DNA of 64,000 bases from Micromonospora arborensis (GTDB lineage: Bacteria > Actinomycetota > Actinomycetes > Mycobacteriales > Micromonosporaceae). A model generated the notes under the pieces. That model did not search any database. It had not been told where the DNA came from and saw nothing but the letters and a program-made list of their open reading frames with translations. The stretch's first letter is position 1. Every line of letters starts with the position of its first letter. Made by a program: the position numbers and the translations under genes. Location of the stretch: positions 81,897 through 145,896 of the forward strand of contig NZ_PYBV01000018.1 in NCBI RefSeq assembly GCF_003205615.1, given 5' to 3'. This document shows, piece after piece, positions 1 to 8,102 of the stretch.

Positions 1-118
1 CCAGATGTGCGACGACCTGCTCGGCACTGAGCTGCCCCTCCGGAGCCGGACCGAACCCGCCCGCGTCGACCTCCGCGAGCAGCACGCCGTACGCCCGCCG
101 CAATCCCCCGCTCTCCAC
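1..118 (-). CDS. 5' end of a gene resembling mycothiol-dependent maleylpyruvate isomerase N-terminal domain proteins (partial)
   Basis: Only the first 39 codons are inside the window and the gene continues past the left edge. An in-frame TGA lies 12 bases upstream of the GTG at 118, so the start must be this GTG or the TTG five codons later; the GTG has GGGAGG only one base away, whereas the TTG has GGAG nine bases upstream. The readable peptide has AYGVLLAEVDA followed by LSAEQVVAHL, which resembles the first helices of DinB/mycothiol-dependent isomerase-like proteins, where the second helix often reads (W)TAEQVLAHV. It lies 30 bases downstream of the VWA gene on the same strand. Function is not established from so short a piece. 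Confidence 0.5.
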   Translation of the reverse strand, partial: MESGGLRRAYGVLLAEVDAGGFGPAPEGQLSAEQVVAHL

Positions 119-147
119 GCCTCCCAGTCAACCGCGCCCGCGGCGGA

Positions 148-2100
148 TTAGCGGCGGGATTGACGGGAGCGGAGGTAGTCGCTGACCACGTACTCGCCGA
201 GGTCATCGGTGTCGGGCGTGAACATGCGGCCTCTGCTGCGGCGGGCCACCGCGTCCACGAAACGCCGCAGACCCGGGTCGTCGCCGAGCATGAACAGGTT
301 GATCGTGGCGCCGTATCGGCTCAGCCGGTCCACCTCACGAACCGTCGCCTCGATCGTCTCCGGCAGCGGCGGCCAGTGGAACAGCGCCTCCCCGTCGTCC
401 GGGTCCAGGTGAGCAGTCGGCTCGCCGTCGGTGACCACCAACACGATCGGCTCGGCGTCCGGGTGCCGGCGCAGGTGCCGACCCGCCAACCGCAGCGCGT
501 GCTGCAGGTTGGTGCCCTGTTCCAGGTCCGGTTCCGTGGCGGCCAGCTCATGCTGGGTGAGCGTCATCGCCTCCCGGCCGAAGCCCACGATCTGCAGGGC
601 GTCCTGCGGGAAACGCGTCTCCATCAGGTGCGCCAGCGCCAGGGCGGTCTGCTTCATCGGCCCCCAACGCCCCTGGGAGATCATCGAGTACGACAGGTCG
701 ACGCAGAGCACCACCGCGGCCGAAGCTCGCTTCTCGGTCTCCACCACCTCGAAGTCGTCCACCGCGAGCTGCACCGGAACCGTCGGCCCGGCCCGGCTGA
801 CCGCCCGGGTCAGCGTTCGGACCACGTCCAACGGCTGCTCATCGCCGTACTCCCAGGGTCTGGACGCACCGCTGACCTCGCCGGCGGCCCCCGCCGAGCG
901 CAGGTCGTGCTGGCCGCGCGGGCCGGCGGTCAGCTCGGCGAAGACCCGTCGCAGCGCCGTCCCGCCGAGGCGGCGCAGCGCCTTCGGGCTCAGCGTGAGC
1001 CCGTCCGCGTCCCGACCGACCCAACCCTGCCGGCGTAGCTCCCGCTCCAGATCACGCAGCCGGCGAACGTCATCGGCCGCGTCCCGGCCCAGTGTGCGGG
1101 CCACCGCGTCGACGTCCACGTCGTCCAGCGTGGCCCCCGGGTGCTCCTGGTCGAGCTGGTCGAGCAGGTCGTCCAGCTCGCCGATCTCGCCCAGGGCACC
1201 GGCCGCGTCGGCGTAGTCCAGCGGCCGTTCGCCCCGGACCCGCTCGCCGCGCCCCCAGCGCAGGTCCGGGCGGAGTGCCCGCAGGTTCGCGTCGAGGGCG
1301 GACAGCTCCCCCGCGAGGCGGTCGCCGAGCGACTGCTGCATCAGACCGGCCAGCTCGGCGCGCTGCCGGTCGGAGAGCGAGTTCATCAGCCGCTCGCCGG
1401 CCGCCGACCGGCGGGCCAGCACGTCGATCAGCTCGTCGACGGTCTCCGGTCGCTCCGGGAAGAAGTCGCCGTGCCGGCGCATGAACTCGGCGAACGCGTC
1501 GGTGGTGTCCTCGGCGCGGCCGTGCCGGGCCAGCAACTCGTTCAGGTCGCTCATCATCTCGGCCAGCCGCTGCTGAGCGGCCGGGTCGGCGGACGCACGC
1601 ACCGCGTCGCGCAGCCCGGCGAAGCGCTGACCGAGCACATCGTCACGGAGCTGGTCGAGGATCTGCTGGTACGACCGGCGGGCGTCTGCGCTGGCCCACT
1701 GATAGCCGGACAGCTCCTCCACCGCCCGCGCGGTCGAGCGGGGCAGGCTGTCCAGCACCGACTCGGCGAACCGCGCGTCGTCGCCATCGCGGCCCCGCAG
1801 CTCGTCCCGCTCGGCGGCGAGAGCCTGGTCGAGCAGGGCCTGAGCCCTGGTCACCGCGCCATCCAGGTCACCGCGACGAAGCGCCTCCCGGCGCAGCCGC
1901 CGAGCCCGGGCGGCCAGGTCGTCCAGCCCACCCCGCCCCTGCGGCCCACGGCGCAGCAGGTCGCGCAGCGCCTCCCGGAGGGAGCCGCCGGCCAGCACCT
2001 CGGCGCCGACCGCGTCCACCGCCTCACGCACGTCGTACGGGGGTGCCAGCGGGTCGGGCCCGCCACGCCACTGCCCGTACCGGAACCTGTTGCCGGCCAC
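148..2100 (-). CDS. VWA domain protein (partner of MoxR/Mg-chelatase-like ATPase)
   Basis: 650 residues. The C-terminal ~200 residues form a von Willebrand A domain with a MIDAS-type metal site: DLSYS (DxSxS), the later GTNLQ threonine and the VTDGEP aspartate. The long N-terminal half is helical, charged and rich in Arg/Leu/Glu, with no recognisable enzyme motif. It begins (GTG) two bases after the stop of the AAA+ ATPase gene, so the two are cotranscribed. The pair matches the widespread actinobacterial arrangement of a magnesium-chelatase-like ATPase with a VWA protein (Rv0958/Rv0959 in M. tuberculosis, from memory), where the VWA protein is thought to act as a metal-dependent adaptor for substrate remodelling. 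The substrate is unknown. Cytoplasmic; no signal peptide or membrane segment seen. Confidence 0.85.
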   Translation of the reverse strand: MAGNRFRYGQWRGGPDPLAPPYDVREAVDAVGAEVLAGGSLREALRDLLRRGPQGRGGLDDLAARARRLRREALRRGDLDGAVTRAQALLDQALAAERDELRGRDGDDARFAESVLDSLPRSTARAVEELSGYQWASADARRSYQQILDQLRDDVLGQRFAGLRDAVRASADPAAQQRLAEMMSDLNELLARHGRAEDTTDAFAEFMRRHGDFFPERPETVDELIDVLARRSAAGERLMNSLSDRQRAELAGLMQQSLGDRLAGELSALDANLRALRPDLRWGRGERVRGERPLDYADAAGALGEIGELDDLLDQLDQEHPGATLDDVDVDAVARTLGRDAADDVRRLRDLERELRRQGWVGRDADGLTLSPKALRRLGGTALRRVFAELTAGPRGQHDLRSAGAAGEVSGASRPWEYGDEQPLDVVRTLTRAVSRAGPTVPVQLAVDDFEVVETEKRASAAVVLCVDLSYSMISQGRWGPMKQTALALAHLMETRFPQDALQIVGFGREAMTLTQHELAATEPDLEQGTNLQHALRLAGRHLRRHPDAEPIVLVVTDGEPTAHLDPDDGEALFHWPPLPETIEATVREVDRLSRYGATINLFMLGDDPGLRRFVDAVARRSRGRMFTPDTDDLGEYVVSDYLRSRQSRR

Positions 2101-2102
2101 GG

Positions 2103-3563
2103 TCAGTCCCGGCCGCCGTAGACGGTGCGCCCCGAGTCGGTGACGTCCTTGCCGAGCCTGCGGGTCAGGTGCAACCCCTCCAGCACGAACTCGACGGCGG
2201 CCGCCGCCTCCTCCGGGGTCGGCGCGTCACCCAGGCCGAGCCGATCGAGGACCTTCGCCAACCCGGGCACGGTGCCCACCTGTCGCAGCAGCTCGGCGGC
2301 ACCGACCAGCTCACCGGTCTCGATCGCCGCGCCCTCGTCGACGAGGGCGGTGAACCCGGACAGGTCCAGCCCGGCCAGGTGTGCCCGGAACGTCTCGGCG
2401 GTCGCGGTGCGCAGCAGGTGGGCAAGGACCTCGATCTCCCGTCCCTCCTCGCCGCTCTCGAACTCCACCTTGCCGCGCAGGGTGCTGGTCACCGAGACCG
2501 CGTCCCCGACCCGCGCCACCGCAGCCTCGGGGCGTCCCTCCGGGGTCCCGGAGGCGGCGAGCAGACCGGCGCGGCGCAGCGCGGCACCAGCGACCGTCTC
2601 CGCGGCGGCGATGGCGAACCGGGCGGACACGCCGGAGCGCGGGTCCACCGACGGCGACTCCCGCACCGCACGGGCGAACCGGGCCAGAACCTCCAGTACG
2701 TGCTCCGGCACCTCGGCGACCAGATCGGCCTCCTGCCGGATCAGCGCCAGCTCCAACTCCAGGTCGACCGGGTAGTGGGTACGGATCTCCGCGCCGAACC
2801 GGTCCTTGAGTGGGGTGATGATCCGGCCCCGGTTGGTGTAGTCCTCCGGGTTGGCGCTGGCCACCAGGAGCAGGTCCAGCGGAAGCCGCAGCTGGTAGCC
2901 GCGGACCTGGATGTCCCGTTCCTCCAGCACGTTGAGCAGGGCCACCTGGATCCGCTCGGCCAGGTCGGGCAGCTCGTTCACGGCGAAGATGCCCCGGTTG
3001 GTCCGAGGTACCAGCCCGAAGTGGATGGTTTCCGGGTCGCCGAGGGTGCGGCCCTGGGCGATCCGGATCGGGTCGACGTCACCGATCAGATCGCCGACGC
3101 TGGTGTCCGGGGTCGCCAGCTTCTCGCCGTACCGCATCGAGCGGTGCAGCCAGCCGACCGGCTGGTCGTCACCGGCCTCGGCGATGAGGGCGCGGGACGC
3201 GGGGGTGAGCGGGTGCATGGGGTGCTCGTTGAGCACCGAGCCGGGGATGACCGGGGTCCACTCGTCGAGCAGTGCGCCGAGCGAGCGGATGAGCCGGGTC
3301 TTGCCCTGGCCGCGCTCACCGAGCAGCACCATGTCGTGCCCGGCGAGCAGTGCCCGTTCGACCTCGGGCAACACGCTGTCGTCGTAGCCGACGATGCCGG
3401 GGAAACGGGCCGCACCGGAGCGCATCCGGGCCAGAAGGTTGTCGCGGAGTTCCTGCTTGACGGTGCGGTATTGGTGACCGGCCGCCCGAAGCGCGCCGAG
3501 CGTGCCGGGCAGGTCGGCCGGTGGAACCGGGGTCACGGGGGTAGGCGCAGTCACCCGCCCCAC
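2103..3563 (-). CDS. AAA+ ATPase, magnesium-chelatase subunit I / MoxR-like
   Basis: 486 residues. Walker A is GERGQGKT near residue 85, followed by a Walker B-like stretch (IFAVNELPDL) and sensor residues in LLVASANPEDY, the usual layout of MoxR/magnesium-chelatase ChlI-type AAA+ modules. A helical C-terminal extension of about 180 residues follows. It precedes the VWA gene by two bases, and such ATPase-VWA pairs work together as metal- or ATP-driven chaperones. The first Met is at 3563, but the GTG three codons later (VTAPTPV) is an equally plausible start. The physiological target is unknown; a role in tetrapyrrole metal insertion is not implied, since no ChlH-type subunit is nearby. Confidence 0.85.
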   Translation of the reverse strand: MGRVTAPTPVTPVPPADLPGTLGALRAAGHQYRTVKQELRDNLLARMRSGAARFPGIVGYDDSVLPEVERALLAGHDMVLLGERGQGKTRLIRSLGALLDEWTPVIPGSVLNEHPMHPLTPASRALIAEAGDDQPVGWLHRSMRYGEKLATPDTSVGDLIGDVDPIRIAQGRTLGDPETIHFGLVPRTNRGIFAVNELPDLAERIQVALLNVLEERDIQVRGYQLRLPLDLLLVASANPEDYTNRGRIITPLKDRFGAEIRTHYPVDLELELALIRQEADLVAEVPEHVLEVLARFARAVRESPSVDPRSGVSARFAIAAAETVAGAALRRAGLLAASGTPEGRPEAAVARVGDAVSVTSTLRGKVEFESGEEGREIEVLAHLLRTATAETFRAHLAGLDLSGFTALVDEGAAIETGELVGAAELLRQVGTVPGLAKVLDRLGLGDAPTPEEAAAAVEFVLEGLHLTRRLGKDVTDSGRTVYGGRD

Positions 3564-3583
3564 GCTAGCTCACGTTTGAAAGA

Positions 3584-3611
3584 GGTCCCCAAACAACAAG
3601 AAAGGGGGACC
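3584..3611 (-). terminator. Intrinsic terminator after the response regulator gene
   Basis: On the minus strand GGTCCCC and GGGGACC form a 7-bp stem around a 14-base T-rich loop, beginning two bases past the stop of the LuxR-type regulator at 3614 and followed by TCTTTC. It separates that operon from the ATPase/VWA pair. Confidence 0.65.
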
Positions 3612-3613
3612 AC

Positions 3614-4264
3614 TCAGCCGGACGGGGTGACGAACCCGGACTCGTAGGCGGCGATGACCGCCTGGGTACGGTCGCGGACGCCCAGCTTGGCCAGCACGTT
3701 GCCGACGTGCGTCTTGACGGTCTCCAGCCCGACCACCAGGTGGGCGGCGATTTCCGGGTTGGACCGCCCGGTGGTCATCAACCGCAGCACCTCGGCCTCC
3801 CGTTCGGTGAGCCGGGCGGCGCACAGCCGGTCACCCCCGGCCGGCCCGTACGCCCCGACGAGTTGCCGGATCGCGGCCGGGAAGAGCAGCGACTCCCCCG
3901 CCGCGACCACTCGGACGGCTTCCACCACCTCGGCGGGCCGGGCCCGTTTGAGCAGGAAGCCGGAGGCGCCGGCGCGGAGTGCCTCGTAGACGTACTCGTC
4001 GTTGGCGAACGTGGTGACCACCAGCACCCGGGGTGGGGTGGCGGAGGTGGCCAGCAGGTGCCGGGTGGCCTGGATGCCGTCGATGCCGGGCATGCGCACG
4101 TCCATCAGCACCACGTCCGGCCGATGCCGGGCGACCAGCGGCGGCACCTCGGCGCCGTCGGCGGCCTCGGCGAGCACCCGCAGGTCGGGTTGGGCGTCGA
4201 TGATGGCGCGCAGCCCGACGCGGATCAACTCGTCGTCGTCGACGATCAGCACACCCGTGGTCAT
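3614..4264 (-). CDS. NarL/LuxR-family response regulator
   Basis: 216 residues from the ATG at 4264, which overlaps the stop of the sensor kinase gene as ATGA; a longer in-frame start exists but lies inside the kinase gene. The receiver domain has the acidic pocket in VDDDE near residue 10, the phosphoacceptor Asp near residue 54 in VLMDVRMPG, and Lys in the LLKRA segment. The C-terminal LuxR-type helix-turn-helix spans about residues 145-205 (LTEREAEVLRLM, then SNPEIA and VKTHVGNVLAKL). It is the output partner of the adjacent kinase and probably a transcription factor of unknown target genes. A hairpin directly follows the stop codon. Confidence 0.92.
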   Translation of the reverse strand: MTTGVLIVDDDELIRVGLRAIIDAQPDLRVLAEAADGAEVPPLVARHRPDVVLMDVRMPGIDGIQATRHLLATSATPPRVLVVTTFANDEYVYEALRAGASGFLLKRARPAEVVEAVRVVAAGESLLFPAAIRQLVGAYGPAGGDRLCAARLTEREAEVLRLMTTGRSNPEIAAHLVVGLETVKTHVGNVLAKLGVRDRTQAVIAAYESGFVTPSG

Positions 4265-5505
4265 GTCGTCTCCTCGTACGGCAGGCGGGCCCGGATCAGC
4301 CATCGGTCGCCGTCCGGTCCCACGGTGAGCCGGCCGCCGAGCAGCAGAACCCGCTCGCGCATGCCGTCCAGGCCCCGGCCGCCCCGGCCGGGGTCGGCGC
4401 GACCCGGACGAACCACCGCGTTGACCAGTTCCAACTCCATCGCGTCGGGTTGCAGCTCCAGCCGCAGGGTGACCGGTCCGTGGCCGTACCGGGCGGCGTT
4501 GGTCAGGCCTTCCTGGACGATCCGGTAGCCCTCCCGGGAGACCACGGCGGGCACCCGGGCCGGGTCGCCGGCGCGCTGCGCGTGCACCGTCAGCCCGGCC
4601 GCGCGGGCGTCGGTGACGAGCCGGTCCAGGTCGGCGAGGGTACGCTGCGGCGCCACGGCCGGCCGGCGGCTGCCGGTCTCCCGGAGCAACCCGAGCACGT
4701 GGTCCAGCTCGTCCATCGCGGTCCGTCCGGTCTCCTCGATCGCGGTGAGCGCCCGCCGGACGAACTCGGGGTCGGTGTCGAGGACCTCGCGGGCGGCTCC
4801 GGCCTGGAGGGTGGCCACGGTCAACGCGTGGCCGACCGAGTCGTGCAGTTCCCGGGCCAGTCGGTTGCGTTCGGCGAGCCGGTTGGCCTGCGCCTCCAGC
4901 GCGGCGATCCGCTCCGCCTGGGCGGGGCCGAGCAGCACCGGCGCCATGGATCCGGCGAGCGCGCCGAGCCCCGCGACGGCGTAGCCGAGGCCGACCAGCA
5001 GAGCCACCCCGGTCAGGGTCAGCCAGCCGCTGTCCCGCCCGTCGAGCGGCCCGAACTGTTCCCGGCTGGTCAGCTCGGTGCCGATGCCGAACTGCTGACC
5101 GATGAAGGCCAGCGCCATCGGCAGGGCGCCGAACAGCGCGACCATCACCAGGGCGCCGACGACGAGGTGCGTGGTGATCCAGAGTGCGCTGCGCAGCCGG
5201 GTTTCCCGGTCGCCGCGATGCGCGAGTGCCGGCTCGGGCAGGTCGACGCCGAGCAATGCCCGCACGGCGGCGATCTCCAGGGCCCGGCTGCCGTCCAGCA
5301 GCAGCGGCACCCCGGCGATCACCACCGCGATCACCAGCAGCGCGTACACCAGTGAGCGGGGGAGCGCCGGGTCGGCGAGCAGTTGGGCGAAGGTCACCAC
5401 GAGCAGCCCGTACGGCAGCGCCAGCACTCCACCCAGCAGCAGGAACACGCCGCGCCGCCAGGTGGTGCCGGCGACCAGCGGGGCCAACGCCGCTCGGAAG
5501 GTCAC
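4261..5505 (-). CDS. Sensor histidine kinase, HisKA_3 type
   Basis: 414 residues. Four to six hydrophobic segments occupy about residues 1-190. They are followed by a dimerisation/phosphoacceptor segment with RELHDSVGHALT near residue 220 (the phosphorylated His is in ELHDS) and a HATPase_c domain containing GLTNAARYG (N box) and GRGLDGMRERV (G box). This is the small membrane kinase that pairs with NarL-type regulators in actinobacteria. The stop overlaps the regulator start by four bases, so expression is translationally coupled. The signal is unknown; the protein lacks a large extracytoplasmic domain, so it may sense membrane state or a small membrane partner. Confidence 0.9.
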   Translation of the reverse strand: MTFRAALAPLVAGTTWRRGVFLLLGGVLALPYGLLVVTFAQLLADPALPRSLVYALLVIAVVIAGVPLLLDGSRALEIAAVRALLGVDLPEPALAHRGDRETRLRSALWITTHLVVGALVMVALFGALPMALAFIGQQFGIGTELTSREQFGPLDGRDSGWLTLTGVALLVGLGYAVAGLGALAGSMAPVLLGPAQAERIAALEAQANRLAERNRLARELHDSVGHALTVATLQAGAAREVLDTDPEFVRRALTAIEETGRTAMDELDHVLGLLRETGSRRPAVAPQRTLADLDRLVTDARAAGLTVHAQRAGDPARVPAVVSREGYRIVQEGLTNAARYGHGPVTLRLELQPDAMELELVNAVVRPGRADPGRGGRGLDGMRERVLLLGGRLTVGPDGDRWLIRARLPYEETT

Positions 5506-5538
5506 CCCGTCATTCTGCTGCCGGGAGGGTCTGGACGA

Positions 5539-5556
5539 CTCCCCCGTACCGGGGAG
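5539..5556 (-). terminator. Possible terminator after the hemerythrin gene
   Basis: CTCCCC and GGGGAG pair across a 6-base loop, four bases past the stop of the minus-strand hemerythrin gene. The stem is short and has no T run, so the call is tentative. Confidence 0.4.
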
Positions 5557-5559
5557 ATC

Positions 5560-6066
5560 TCAGCGGTGGTCGGCGACGTACTGCTGCGGGTCCTTGTCGC
5601 GGAACGGCAGGTTGCGGCCGTTCTTGTGCTCGCCGTAGAACGTCAGCCAGCGTTGGCCCAGCTCGGCGCGGAGTTCGGTGCTGGCGTGCCGGCGGAAGTC
5701 GGGCAGCGCCTCGTCCTCCTCCTCGGCCAGGTGTTCGCTGTTCTCCCGGCGGGCCGTACCGACCGCCGCCCACCACTGCTGCGAGCCGACCGGGTGCAGC
5801 TTCGCCTCGGCGATGGCGTCCCGGATCTTGTTGTGGTCGCCGATCGCGTCGGCGGTCTCGTCCTCGCCGTCGTCGCCGTGCTTGACCAGGTGCGGGTAGA
5901 GGATCGACTCCTCCGCCTCGGCGTGGATGTCCAGGTGCAGGGCGAGGGCGTCCCAGATCGCGAGGAGTTCCTGCTCGTCGCGGGCGTCGTCGAGGCGGGC
6001 GAAGCCGCGCCGGAAGGCGGCGTGGTCGTCCAGGATCAGTGCGGTGATGTCGTCCACTGTGCTCAC
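5560..6066 (-). CDS. Hemerythrin (HHE) domain protein
   Basis: 168 residues, GTG start. The pattern of metal-ligand residues fits a hemerythrin-like four-helix bundle: DDHAAFRRGF near residue 14, LHLDIHAEAEESILYP near residue 43 (H-x3-H-x3-E spacing), GDHNKIRDAI near residue 75 and SEHLAEEEDEALPDF near residue 110. Such proteins bind a non-haem di-iron centre and are implicated in oxygen, NO or iron sensing or storage. Cytoplasmic. The gene ends just upstream of a small hairpin and its GTG overlaps the stop of a 33-codon open frame (GTGA), which may be a coupled leader peptide gene. The next gene upstream is divergent (aldo/keto reductase). Confidence 0.85.
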   Translation of the reverse strand: MSTVDDITALILDDHAAFRRGFARLDDARDEQELLAIWDALALHLDIHAEAEESILYPHLVKHGDDGEDETADAIGDHNKIRDAIAEAKLHPVGSQQWWAAVGTARRENSEHLAEEEDEALPDFRRHASTELRAELGQRWLTFYGEHKNGRNLPFRDKDPQQYVADHR

Positions 6067-6164
6067 TTTCCCGTCGGGCCGGCGAACCGGGCACGCAGCA
6101 TTTGGGGCACCGCGGCGAGTCCGGTGACCGGGCGGAAGCGCTTGTCGAGGGCGATGAACCGCAT
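6063..6164 (-). CDS. Possible 33-residue small protein or leader peptide coupled to hemerythrin
   Basis: An ATG at 6164 opens a 33-codon frame (begins MRFIALDKRF, ends FAGPTGK) whose TGA overlaps the hemerythrin GTG as GTGA. The peptide is basic and has no membrane segment. There is no strong ribosome-binding site before the ATG, so it could be a translated leader, a remnant, or chance. The exact four-base overlap is the only positive sign; the sequence was not recognised. Confidence 0.3.
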   Translation of the reverse strand: MRFIALDKRFRPVTGLAAVPQMLRARFAGPTGK

Positions 6165-6227
6165 GGCGTCGAAACTACCCCGCTGTCCGGGTTCCCACGC
6201 CTGATCCCGGGCACCACTGGCCGGAGC

Positions 6228-6233
6228 TAGGCT
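6228..6233 (+). promoter_or_regulatory. -10-like box TAGGCT for a leaderless aldo/keto reductase mRNA
   Basis: TAGGCT fits the actinobacterial TAnnnT -10 element and sits seven bases before the GTG at 6241, the spacing expected if transcription starts on the GTG. The ATG at 6235 is only one base away from the box, too close to be transcribed. No convincing -35 was found. Confidence 0.45.
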
Positions 6234-6240
6234 CATGATC

Positions 6241-7230
6241 GTGACCTACCTCGCCGCGGATGACCGCTACGACACCATGACCTACCGGCGCAGCGGACGC
6301 AGTGGCCTGCGGCTGCCCGCCGTCTCACTCGGGCTGTGGCACAACTTCGGTCCGGACCGCCCATTCGAACGGCAGCGCGACATCGTCCGACGCGCCTTCG
6401 ACCTGGGTGTCACCCACTTCGACCTGGCCAACAACTACGGGCCGCCGCCCGGCGCGGCCGAGGAGAACTTCGGCCGGATGCTCGCCACCGACCTGAAGCC
6501 GTACCGGGACGAGTTGATCATCTCCAGCAAGGCCGGTTACCTGATGTGGCCCGGCCCGTACGGCGAGTGGGGTTCGCGCAAGAACCTGATCTCGTCGTTG
6601 GACCAGTCGCTGGGCCGGATGGGCCTCGACTACGTCGATATCTTCTACTCGCACCGGTTCGACCCGGACACTCCGCTGGAGGAGACGATGGGCGCGCTCG
6701 ACGCGATCGTCCGCTCCGGCAAGGCGCTCTACGTGGGCATCTCGAACTACAACTCGGAGCAGACCGCGCGGGCCGCCACGATCCTGGGCGAGCTGGGTAC
6801 GCCGCTACTGATCAACCAGCCGTCGTACTCGATGCTCAACCGCTGGACCGAGTCCGACGGCCTGCTCGACACGCTGGAGCAGGTCGGCGCGGGCTGCATC
6901 GCGTACAGCCCGTTGGCCCAGGGCCTGCTGACCGACCGCTACCTGGGTGGCATTCCGGCGAACTCGCGGGTGCGCACCAGTGTCTTCCTCAACGAGAGCG
7001 ACCTCAGCGAGGAGAAGATGGCCACCATCCGGGGGCTCGGTGCGGTCGCCGAACGGCGCGGCCAGTCCCTCGCCCAACTCGCGCTGGCCTGGGCGCTGCG
7101 CGACCCGCGGATGACCAGCCTGATCATCGGGGCGAGCAGCGTCGAGCAGTTGGAGACGAACATCGCGGCGCTCGACAACCTCGACTTCACCACCGAAGAG
7201 ATCGCCGAGATCGACGGCCTCCTGGCCTGA
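6241..7230 (+). CDS. Aldo/keto reductase, L-glyceraldehyde 3-phosphate reductase (YghZ) type
   Basis: 329 residues from the GTG at 6241. This start is preferred over the ATG at 6235 because a TAGGCT -10-like box lies seven bases upstream and because the N-terminus then aligns without offset to E. coli YghZ (recalled). AKR features are present: FDLANNYGPPPG with the catalytic Tyr near residue 66, SSKAGY with the catalytic Lys, YSHRFD with the His, and a C-terminal NADPH-binding LIIGASSVEQLE. SGLRLPAVSLGLWHNFG is nearly diagnostic of the YghZ/Gpr branch, which reduces L-glyceraldehyde 3-phosphate and methylglyoxal with NADPH; the true substrate here is inferred. Cytoplasmic. A hairpin terminator follows at 7235. 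Confidence 0.9.
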   Translation: MTYLAADDRYDTMTYRRSGRSGLRLPAVSLGLWHNFGPDRPFERQRDIVRRAFDLGVTHFDLANNYGPPPGAAEENFGRMLATDLKPYRDELIISSKAGYLMWPGPYGEWGSRKNLISSLDQSLGRMGLDYVDIFYSHRFDPDTPLEETMGALDAIVRSGKALYVGISNYNSEQTARAATILGELGTPLLINQPSYSMLNRWTESDGLLDTLEQVGAGCIAYSPLAQGLLTDRYLGGIPANSRVRTSVFLNESDLSEEKMATIRGLGAVAERRGQSLAQLALAWALRDPRMTSLIIGASSVEQLETNIAALDNLDFTTEEIAEIDGLLA

Positions 7231-7234
7231 GTGA

Positions 7235-7274
7235 CGCCGGGCCGCCGGGTCACCAGATCCGGCGGCGCCCGGCG
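7235..7274. terminator. Bidirectional terminator between convergent genes
   Basis: CGCCGGGCCGCCGG at 7235-7248 pairs with CCGGCGGCGCCCGGCG at 7259-7274, with one small bulge and a 10-base loop. It starts four bases past the aldo/keto reductase stop and lies between that gene and the convergent SdpI-family gene. Confidence 0.55.
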
Positions 7275-7355
7275 CGGTGGTTGCGCACCTCGCACTGCCG
7301 GCCGACCGGAGCAGCGGCGTTGCGGCGCCGCCGCCCCGCGCCGACCAGCAGCGCG

Positions 7356-7718
7356 TCAACGCTCAGCATCGACGGCCGCGGCCGCCCGGTCGGCGAGGTG
7401 TCCCAGGTAGAGCAGATAGGGCACCACCAGCACGGCGAGCACCAGCACGGCCGCGATCACCGGCGGGTCACCGAAGGCGACACCGAGGATGACCGGGAGC
7501 GGCGAAGCGGCCGCCAGCAGGATGCCCGTCCGGTGCAGGGGGCGGGCGACCCGACGGTGTGCGGCGTGCCAGTGCTTCGCCGACCGCAACGTCTGCGGCG
7601 TACGCACCCCGGGGCTGCGGTATCTGCCGACCGACGGTCGCAGGGCGACCCGGGCGGTGTAGGCGACGAGCCATCCGAGGAACGCGTAGACAACGGACAC
7701 GAACACCCCAGGCAACAC
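7356..7718 (-). CDS. SdpI-family membrane protein
   Basis: 120 residues from the GTG at 7718, which has AGGAGG six bases upstream; a longer open frame exists but has no such site. Three hydrophobic helices are visible (about residues 5-22, 55-72 and 78-100). Between the first two is a basic cytoplasmic loop with [12 protein letters not shown] followed by HWHAAHRR, the conserved R-x-P-x-T-L-x-S...W...H pattern of the SdpI/YhfL family. The Bacillus founder SdpI is an immunity/signalling protein against the SdpC toxin, but most members are uncharacterised and no SdpC-like gene is near. Probable cytoplasmic membrane location; function unknown. Confidence 0.7.
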   Translation of the reverse strand: MLPGVFVSVVYAFLGWLVAYTARVALRPSVGRYRSPGVRTPQTLRSAKHWHAAHRRVARPLHRTGILLAAASPLPVILGVAFGDPPVIAAVLVLAVLVVPYLLYLGHLADRAAAAVDAER

Positions 7719-7824
7719 TGGACACCTCCTGCCGCATCGTCCGCGATCATTGCAGGTCGGCGGGAATCCGGTGGGTGGGCGGAGCGTTTCGATACTCGGA
7801 ACCGCTTGCACCGAGGAGGCAGAC

Positions 7825-7947
7825 ATGAAGGTACGTAGCTCGTTGCGTGCACTGAAGCAGAAGCCGGGTTCGGTGGTGGTCCGCCGTCGTGGCCGGGTGG
7901 TCGTGGTGAACCGCGCGAACCCGCAGTGGAAGAGCCGCCAAGGCTGA
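7825..7947 (+). CDS. rpmJ: 50S ribosomal protein L36, zinc-independent (type B) paralogue
   Basis: 40 residues, start ATG at 7825 with GAGGAGG upstream. The protein is basic ([11 protein letters not shown], then [13 protein letters not shown] and KSRQG) and contains no cysteine, unlike the usual zinc-binding L36 with its CxxC ribbon. This is the YkgO-type paralogue that can replace L36 in the large subunit when zinc is scarce. Such copies are commonly repressed by Zur, but I could not find a convincing Zur box in the 80 bases upstream. It stands alone, away from the ribosomal-protein operons, and is followed by a very strong terminator. Confidence 0.92.
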   Translation: MKVRSSLRALKQKPGSVVVRRRGRVVVVNRANPQWKSRQG

Positions 7948-7970
7948 TAACCCCCTTACCGGACATATCG

Positions 7971-8015
7971 CAATTAACGCCCCGACCGGGCCACTCCCGG
8001 TCAGGGCGTTAATTG
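7971..8015 (+). terminator. Strong terminator hairpin after rpmJ
   Basis: Two 20-base arms (7971-7990 and 7996-8015) pair with a single mismatch around a five-base loop. The stem begins CAATTAACGCCC. It lies 23 bases past the rpmJ stop. A 13-base match to the palindromic repeat family seen near 62.8 kb and 63.9 kb overlaps its last base (8015-8027). Confidence 0.8.
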
Positions 8016-8052
8016 TGCAAGATCGCCACGGGGGACGGACCCGGACGACAGA

Positions 8053-8085
8053 CAGCGGCCCGGTTGATAATCAACCGGGCCGCTG
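8053..8085 (-). terminator. Terminator of tRNA-Ala
   Basis: A perfect stem of at least 13 bp (CAGCGGCCCGGTT with its complement) closes around GATAATC, 17 bases past the 3' end of the minus-strand tRNA gene. Confidence 0.8.
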
Positions 8086-8102
8086 ACCTGCGTTCACAAG
8101 GG

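Noticed and set aside
7741..7824. Zur box upstream of rpmJ
   Set aside because: No palindrome resembling the known site within 80 bases of the start.
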